Origin: Pseudomonas parakoreensis
Lineage (GTDB): Bacteria > Pseudomonadota > Gammaproteobacteria > Pseudomonadales > Pseudomonadaceae
Assembly (NCBI RefSeq): GCF_021602155.1
Contig: NZ_BQHY01000002.1
Location: 186,001-250,000, forward strand
Length of the DNA: 64,000 nucleotides
Direction of reading: 5' to 3'
Position 1 is the stretch's first letter; every line of letters begins with the position of its first letter. Positions 59,517 through 64,000 of the stretch are shown here, one piece after another. The translations under genes were made by a program, and so were the position numbers. The notes under the pieces are model-generated. The model saw only the letters and a list, made by a program, of their open reading frames with translations. It ran no database searches and was not told the DNA's origin.

Positions 59517-60050
59517 ATGACTATCCGTTCCGTTATGTTCGCCGCCCCGTTGCTGCTGGTGACCGCGTTGTCTGCATCGATGGCGTTTGCCAACGGTGAT
59601 GAAAGTGCGCCCGTGCAGAAACCCAATTGCCCCAAAGGCCAGGTCTGGGACAGCCAATCGCAGAAATGCGTGATGCAGACTAGCCGTGCCGTGCCGGATG
59701 CCGACCGTACCGATTACGCCTACAGGCTGGCCAAGGACGGTCGATACGAAGAAGCCCTGGCCCTGCTCGACACCCTCAAACAACCGAACACTGCCAAAGC
59801 CCTCAACTATCGCGGTTACGCCACGCGAAAACTCGGGCGTACCGATGAAGGCATCGGCTATTACCTGCAATCGGTGAAACTCGATCCGCAGTACGCGCAA
59901 GTGCGTGAATACCTCGGCGAAGCCTATGTAATCAAGGGCCGCGTCGACCTGGCGCAGGAACAGTTGCAGCAGATCAAATCGATTTGCGGAACCTCTTGCG
60001 AGGAATACCAGGACCTGGCTGAAGCCATCAACGATTCATCGAAAACCTGA
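59517..60050 (+). CDS. Secreted tetratricopeptide repeat protein
   Basis: A 177-residue exported protein: signal peptide about 1-25 (AFA cut), a Cys-bracketed motif NCPKGQVWDSQSQKCV (about 37-52), and TPR units in YAYRLAKDGRYEEALALLD and ALNYRGYATRKLGRTDEGIGYYLQSVKLDP. A second Cys pair, ICGTSCEE, lies near the end. It precedes an ECF-like sigma factor by 21 bases, so may act in the same envelope-stress or signalling unit. ATG 59517 follows GGAG. Confidence 0.85.
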   Translation: MTIRSVMFAAPLLLVTALSASMAFANGDESAPVQKPNCPKGQVWDSQSQKCVMQTSRAVPDADRTDYAYRLAKDGRYEEALALLDTLKQPNTAKALNYRGYATRKLGRTDEGIGYYLQSVKLDPQYAQVREYLGEAYVIKGRVDLAQEQLQQIKSICGTSCEEYQDLAEAINDSSKT

Positions 60051-60071
60051 AACAGATAAAGGAACGCCACC

Positions 60072-60599
60072 ATCGTCAGCGATCAGGCATTCAGAGCAGA
60101 ACTCGGACAGCATCTGGCGCGACTGTGGCGCTACGGCCTGCTGCTGTCGCGCAATCGGCACGTGGCCGAGGATCTGGTGCAGGCCACGTGCGTGCGGGCG
60201 CTGGAACGTGCCGACCAATACGTGGCTGGCACGCGCATGGATCGCTGGCTGCTGAGCATCCTGCATTCGATCTGGCTCAATGAAGTGCGCGCCCGCCGGG
60301 TGCGTCAGGGGGCGGGCCAGGTCGATGCCGACGGGCAACTGGCCTTCGACGGCGAATACGCCGCACAAACCCACGTCATGGCGGCGCAGGTGATTCGCCG
60401 GGTCGATGCGTTGCCGGAAACCCAGCGCGAAACCGTGTACCTGGCTTACGTCGAAGGCCTGTCCTACCGCGAAGTTGCCGAGATCCTGCAAGTGCCGATC
60501 GGTACGGTGATGAGTCGTCTGGCCACCGCGCGGCTGAAACTGGCCGAATACCCGCCGCTGCAAGCCGTGCCGAAAACCACCGGAGGTGACCGCCCATGA
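60072..60599 (+). CDS. Sigma-70 family (ECF-like) RNA polymerase sigma factor with non-canonical start
   Basis: A sigma factor of about 175 residues. Region 2 is in HLARLWRYGLLLSRNRHVAEDLVQATCVRALERA, and region 4 in LPETQRETVYLAYVEGLSYREVAEILQVPIGTVMSRLATAR. The conserved start of region 2 extends upstream to about 60100, yet between the in-frame stop at 60057-60059 and GTG 60162 there is no ATG, GTG or TTG. AAAGGA at 60058-60063 sets the most likely initiation at ATC 60072 (or GTC 60075). Starting at GTG 60162 would remove half of region 2. ATGA overlap with the anti-sigma gene. Either rare ATC initiation or a mutated start. Confidence 0.82.
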   Translation: MVSDQAFRAELGQHLARLWRYGLLLSRNRHVAEDLVQATCVRALERADQYVAGTRMDRWLLSILHSIWLNEVRARRVRQGAGQVDADGQLAFDGEYAAQTHVMAAQVIRRVDALPETQRETVYLAYVEGLSYREVAEILQVPIGTVMSRLATARLKLAEYPPLQAVPKTTGGDRP

Positions 60600-61354
60600 A
60601 CAAGCCCTCCGACGAACAACTGGTGGCCTACCTTGATGATGAGCTGGACCCGGCGTATCGCAAGCAGCTCGACAGCGCAATTGCCGACGACCCGTTGCTC
60701 AGCCTGCGCGTGCAATGGTTCGAGCGCAGCAGTCTGCCGTACAAGGATGCCTATGACGAACTGGCGCAACAGGCGCCGCTGGAGCGTTTGCAGGCGCGCC
60801 TCGATGCCATCCCCGCTCCCCAGCGGCCGGGCTTGAGTCGACGCTGGTTTATCGGTGCGGCTGCCGCGAGTCTGCTGGCGGGCGGCGTATTGGCCGATCG
60901 CCTGTTTCTCGCCTGGCAGTCACGGCAGGCGCATAACTGGCGCGCCTTGGTGGGCGACTATATGGCGCTGTATGTGCCGCAGACGCTTGATCATTTGCCG
61001 GGCGACGAAGCCAGCCAGCGCGTGCAACTGCGTGCGGTGAATGCACGATTGGGGCTGAGTCTGTCGCCGGCACTGGTGAGGTTGCCGGGCGCGGAACTCA
61101 AACGTGCACAAATGCTCGAGTACGACGGCGTACCGATTGCGCAACTGACCTATCTGGACGCCCGGCATGGGCCGCTGGCCTTGTGCGTGACCCGCTCCAA
61201 TAGCGGCAGCCGGCCACTGGCGCACGAACGGCGCCATGAAATGAACGTGGTGTACTGGACCGAAGGCGAGCATGCGTGGATGTTGATCGGGCGCAACCCG
61301 GCGCCGGAACTGGAAGATCTGGCCAGGCGCCTGATCGAACGGTTGAGCGCATGA
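60596..61354 (+). CDS. Anti-sigma factor (transmembrane)
   Basis: A 252-residue protein that follows the sigma gene with a four-base overlap. The N-terminal cytoplasmic domain (about 1-80, DEQLVAYLDDELDPAYRKQL) is the usual anti-sigma start, one transmembrane segment lies at about 84-100 (RRWFIGAAAASLLAGGVLA), and the C-terminal part is periplasmic. It should hold the sigma factor inactive until an envelope signal releases it. Signal unknown. Confidence 0.86.
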   Translation: MNKPSDEQLVAYLDDELDPAYRKQLDSAIADDPLLSLRVQWFERSSLPYKDAYDELAQQAPLERLQARLDAIPAPQRPGLSRRWFIGAAAASLLAGGVLADRLFLAWQSRQAHNWRALVGDYMALYVPQTLDHLPGDEASQRVQLRAVNARLGLSLSPALVRLPGAELKRAQMLEYDGVPIAQLTYLDARHGPLALCVTRSNSGSRPLAHERRHEMNVVYWTEGEHAWMLIGRNPAPELEDLARRLIERLSA

Positions 61355-61404
61355 GTGCCGCTGCCATTATGCTGAGCGCGTGATTATCCAAGGAGGAACC
61401 ACCG

Positions 61405-62031
61405 ATGCAGATTTCACCCCGCAGCGCCCTGCTGGTCATTGACGTGCAGAACGACTTCACCCCGGGCGGCCAGTTGGCCGTACCCGAGGGCGATCTGATC
61501 GTGCCGCTGATCAATCGCCTCAGCGGCCTGTTCAAACAAGTGATCATTGCCCAGGACTGGCACCCGAGCGGCCACGCCTCGTTTGCCTCGAGTCACCCCG
61601 GGCGCAAGCCTTACGATGTGATCCAGTTGCCCTACGGCGAGCAGGTCCTCTGGCCGGATCACTGCGTGCAAGGCACCGTCGGCGCCCAATTTCACTGCGA
61701 GCTGAAGCTGCCCCACGCGCAACTGATCATCCGCAAGGGCTGCAACCCGGACATCGACAGCTATTCGGCGTTTGTCGAGGCGGACCGGCGCACCACCACC
61801 GGTTTGGCCGGATACCTGAAAGAACGCGGTATCGACACGGTGTACATGGTCGGTCTGGCGCTGGATTTCTGTGTGATGTTCTCGGCGCTGGACGCGCGGG
61901 CGGCGGGGTTCAATACGTTTGTGGTGCTGGATGCCTGTCGCGCGATTGATATGGAGGGCTCACTGGCGACGGCCATGGAGCGGATGCAAACGGCCGGCGT
62001 TGGCCTGATCCAGTCAAACCAACTCATCTGA
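61405..62031 (+). CDS. pncA: PncA, nicotinamidase
   Basis: A 208-residue isochorismatase-fold amidase. The catalytic triad is seen as Asp13 in VIDVQNDFTPGG, Lys in IRKGCNPDIDSYSAF (about 110) and Cys in GLALDFCVMFSALDA (about 155). WHPSGHASFASSHPG and WPDHCVQGT bring the metal-binding residues. It hydrolyses nicotinamide to nicotinate in NAD salvage. GGAGGA precedes the ATG. Confidence 0.96.
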   Translation: MQISPRSALLVIDVQNDFTPGGQLAVPEGDLIVPLINRLSGLFKQVIIAQDWHPSGHASFASSHPGRKPYDVIQLPYGEQVLWPDHCVQGTVGAQFHCELKLPHAQLIIRKGCNPDIDSYSAFVEADRRTTTGLAGYLKERGIDTVYMVGLALDFCVMFSALDARAAGFNTFVVLDACRAIDMEGSLATAMERMQTAGVGLIQSNQLI

Positions 62032-62034
62032 CCC

Positions 62035-62126
62035 TGTAGGAGCTGCGGCACGCTGCGATCTTTTGATTCTGATTTCAAGAACAAGATCAAAAGATCACAG
62101 CCTCGTTTCACTCGACAGCTCCTACA
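62035..62126. repeat. Paired repeat, TGTAGGAGCT class with GTTTCACTCGACAG variant arm
   Basis: Facing arms TGTAGGAGCTGCGGCACGCTGCGATC and GATCACAGCCTCGTTTCACTCGACAGCTCCTACA, filling the convergent gap of pncA and the histidine kinase gene. Confidence 0.88.
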
Positions 62127-62138
62127 GTGGGTTGATGC

Positions 62139-63440
62139 TCAGCTTGCAGTGGGCAACCACAACCTGAACCGCGCCCCACCCAACGGCGAGCTTTCCACCG
62201 TCAGCGTTCCGCCCTGCGCCTCCAGCGCCCGGCGGCTGATGGCCAGGCCCAGACCAAAACCACCGGTAGCGCGGTCGCGGCTGCGATCCAGGCGATAGAA
62301 CGGTTCGAAAATCCGCTCGCGCTCGTCATCCGGGATACCAATCCCATCATCGTCGACCCAGATCCCGCAGCCATCAGGGCTGACCTGCACGCCAATCTGG
62401 ATACGCTTCTCGCAATAGCGCATGGCATTGCGCAGCAGGTTCTGGATCGCTCGGGCGGTCAGACGCGGATCCAGCGAAAAGCGTTCGAGCTGACCATGCA
62501 GCAGCACATCAATGACGATGTCCGGTGATTCCAGCTCTTCATCGACGCTGCCCAGAATGCTGTCGATGAACTCATCCAGCGAAACCTCAACCTGTTCCGG
62601 TAATTGCGCCGGATTCTGCAGGCGGCTGTAAGACAACAGTTCCAGCACCAACTCATCCAGTTCACGAATGTGCGCCACCAGCCCTTGCAGGCGCTCGCGA
62701 CTGGTCGCCGGCAAATCATCGGACAGCGCCAGGGCCAGACCGAAATCCAGACGGGTCAGCGGCGTGCGCAATTCGTGAGACACCGCATTGAGCAGGTCGC
62801 GCTGCTGGTTGAGCAAATCCTCGATATCGCCGGCCATGGTGTCGAAGACATTGGCCAGGCTGCCGATGTTGGAGCTGGCGGGAATCTGCGTACGCTCGCT
62901 CAGGTGGCCTTTACCGAAGCGCTCGGCGGCACCCTTGAGACGCTCCAGATCACGCCAGTGCGGGCGAATCCACAACAGCAGGCAGGCGAGCATGGTCGCG
63001 CCGATCAGCACGTTGATGCTCCAGTACAACAGATTGACGTCCAGCGGATCCGGCGGCACCACCATTTGCACCGCGACATCGTCGTTCAGCGGGGTCACCG
63101 CCAACGTGCGCCAGCCCCAATCACCTATACGCACCACGTTTTCCCCACGGCGCAAACGCGCCTGCTCGGGGGCGGTGAAACCGGCGTCGTCGATGCGCGC
63201 CAGAACGATGTGCAGCGGCTGAAAGTCCTTGTCCATCGACTGCGCCAGCGCCGGCCATTGATCCTGCGGCACCGCGTGAAACTGGCGGGTAATCAGCGAT
63301 TGCAGGCCCCGCGAATAGTCGAGGTTATAAGTGATAAAGCGCTCGCGGAACGCCATGATCACCAGATCCGGCACCAGATAGATTGCCGCGCTGTAGGAGA
63401 CGATCGTCACCAGATACAGGCGAAACAGGATTCTGAACAT
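62139..63440 (-). CDS. RstB-like sensor histidine kinase
   Basis: A 433-residue sensor kinase: two membrane helices (about 5-24 and 137-157), a periplasmic domain between, HAMP with IRPHWRDLERLKGAAERFG, H-box NAVSHELRTPLTRLDFG (His near 220) and a catalytic domain with WVDDDGIGIPDDERERIFEPF and TGGFGLGLAISRR. Similarity to E. coli RstB is clear along the entire protein. It pairs with the regulator just upstream, four bases away. The inducing signal is unknown. Confidence 0.9.
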   Translation of the reverse strand: MFRILFRLYLVTIVSYSAAIYLVPDLVIMAFRERFITYNLDYSRGLQSLITRQFHAVPQDQWPALAQSMDKDFQPLHIVLARIDDAGFTAPEQARLRRGENVVRIGDWGWRTLAVTPLNDDVAVQMVVPPDPLDVNLLYWSINVLIGATMLACLLLWIRPHWRDLERLKGAAERFGKGHLSERTQIPASSNIGSLANVFDTMAGDIEDLLNQQRDLLNAVSHELRTPLTRLDFGLALALSDDLPATSRERLQGLVAHIRELDELVLELLSYSRLQNPAQLPEQVEVSLDEFIDSILGSVDEELESPDIVIDVLLHGQLERFSLDPRLTARAIQNLLRNAMRYCEKRIQIGVQVSPDGCGIWVDDDGIGIPDDERERIFEPFYRLDRSRDRATGGFGLGLAISRRALEAQGGTLTVESSPLGGARFRLWLPTAS

Positions 63441-63444
63441 CAGC

Positions 63445-64000
63445 TCAGCATTCCCATTCGGAACGGCTGAACAGATACCCCTTGCCCCATACGGTCTTGA
63501 TCTTGCGCGCCTCGCCCGCGTGGTCGTCGAATTTGCGCCGCAGCTTGGAAATCGCCACGTCCACCGAACGATCGGTGCCGTTGAACTCGATGCCGCGCAG
63601 ACGTTGCAGGATCTGATCGCGACTCAGCACTTCACCGGCATGCCGGGCCAGCACCACCAGCAAATTGTATTCGCCGCTGGACAGCTCCACCGGCTGCTCG
63701 CGCCAAGTCACAGTGCGCTCGGACAAATCGATGCACAGGTTGCCCATGACGATCCGGTCATTGACCGTCATCGGCTCACCAAGGCTGCTGCGGCGCAGCA
63801 AAGTACGCACCCGGGCCAGCAGAACCCGTGGCTCGCAGGGCTTGGTGACGTAATCGTCGGCGCCCATTTCCAGGCCCAGCACCTGATCGTGGCTGTCGTC
63901 GCGGGCGGTCAGCATCAGAATCGGCAGCGTCGCCGAATCGGCCCGCAGCAGACGGCAGACTTGCAGGCCGTCAAGCCCCGGCAGCATCAGGTCGAGAATG
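63445..64000 (-). CDS. RstA-like OmpR-family response regulator (5' end beyond the window)
   Basis: The C-terminal ~185 residues of an OmpR/PhoB-type regulator, its start cut by the right window edge. The receiver domain shows the phosphoacceptor Asp in ILDLMLPGLDGLQVC, then LTARDDSHDQVLGLEMGADDYVTKPCEP with the Lys. The winged-helix domain follows: SSGEYNLLVVLARHAGEVLSRDQIL and GTDRSVDVAISKLRRKF, ending KTVWGKGYLF. It would be phosphorylated by the kinase whose gene begins four bases on. Confidence 0.9.
   Translation of the reverse strand, partial: ILDLMLPGLDGLQVCRLLRADSATLPILMLTARDDSHDQVLGLEMGADDYVTKPCEPRVLLARVRTLLRRSSLGEPMTVNDRIVMGNLCIDLSERTVTWREQPVELSSGEYNLLVVLARHAGEVLSRDQILQRLRGIEFNGTDRSVDVAISKLRRKFDDHAGEARKIKTVWGKGYLFSRSEWEC

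Overview
The window is a stretch of chromosome from a Pseudomonas of the fluorescens type. The evidence is the high and even GC content, the gene content (complete arn operon with two arnT genes, SfnG, EfeUOB-M, PqiBC, RstAB-like pair) and the many 70-100 bp paired repeats of two classes, one built on TGTAGGAGCTGCCG...GATCTTTTGATC and one on TGTGGGAGC..CTTGCC..GCGAT. I see no rRNA, tRNA, CRISPR, insertion sequence or prophage block. Species cannot be fixed from the sequence alone.

Layout, left to right. 0-6 kb: two half-size YeeE/YedE membrane proteins with an ArsO-like flavoprotein, a LysR regulator divergent from a tautomerase and an SDR, a beta-carbonic anhydrase and a cupin. 6-11 kb: an AraC regulator divergent from a polyamine unit (glutamylpolyamine synthetase, polyamine-binding protein, FAD oxidoreductase). 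11-13 kb: pqiBC without pqiA. 13-35 kb: an envelope (lipid A) modification region. It starts with a ColS-like metal-sensing histidine kinase that has no partner regulator beside it, facing an Ais-like phosphatase, a first ArnT and a GT39 protein. A ferric-iron ABC transporter and a lone tyrosine recombinase follow. Then come arnB-C-A-D-T-E-F, ugd and another GT39 gene, all overlapping by 1-4 bases.

34-47 kb: GNAT, MFS and HPP genes, then two facing groups for branched-chain acyl-CoA breakdown (isobutyryl-CoA side on +, 2-methylbutyryl-CoA side on -) with an AraC/OruR-type regulator. 47-52 kb: efeU-efeO-efeB-efeM behind a good Fur box. 52-64 kb: pssA, a TetR regulator with its palindromic operator, an NTF2-like protein, sfnG with a sigma-54 promoter, a TSUP permease, nudC, a dienoyl-CoA isomerase, a methyltransferase, a secreted TPR protein with a sigma/anti-sigma pair, pncA, and an RstB/RstA-like two-component pair cut by the right edge.

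The most interesting block is 13-35 kb. A kinase with the ColS metal-ligand pattern, ColR-like TTTTTCAC cores, an Ais homologue, two ArnT enzymes, a ferric transporter and a solitary recombinase lie together, which suggests metal-responsive remodelling of lipopolysaccharide. The other unusual points are a sigma-factor gene with no ATG/GTG/TTG start, an SDR without its catalytic tyrosine, an attenuator-like terminator just before the HPP gene, and a repeat that supplies the stop codon of the last gene of the arn operon.
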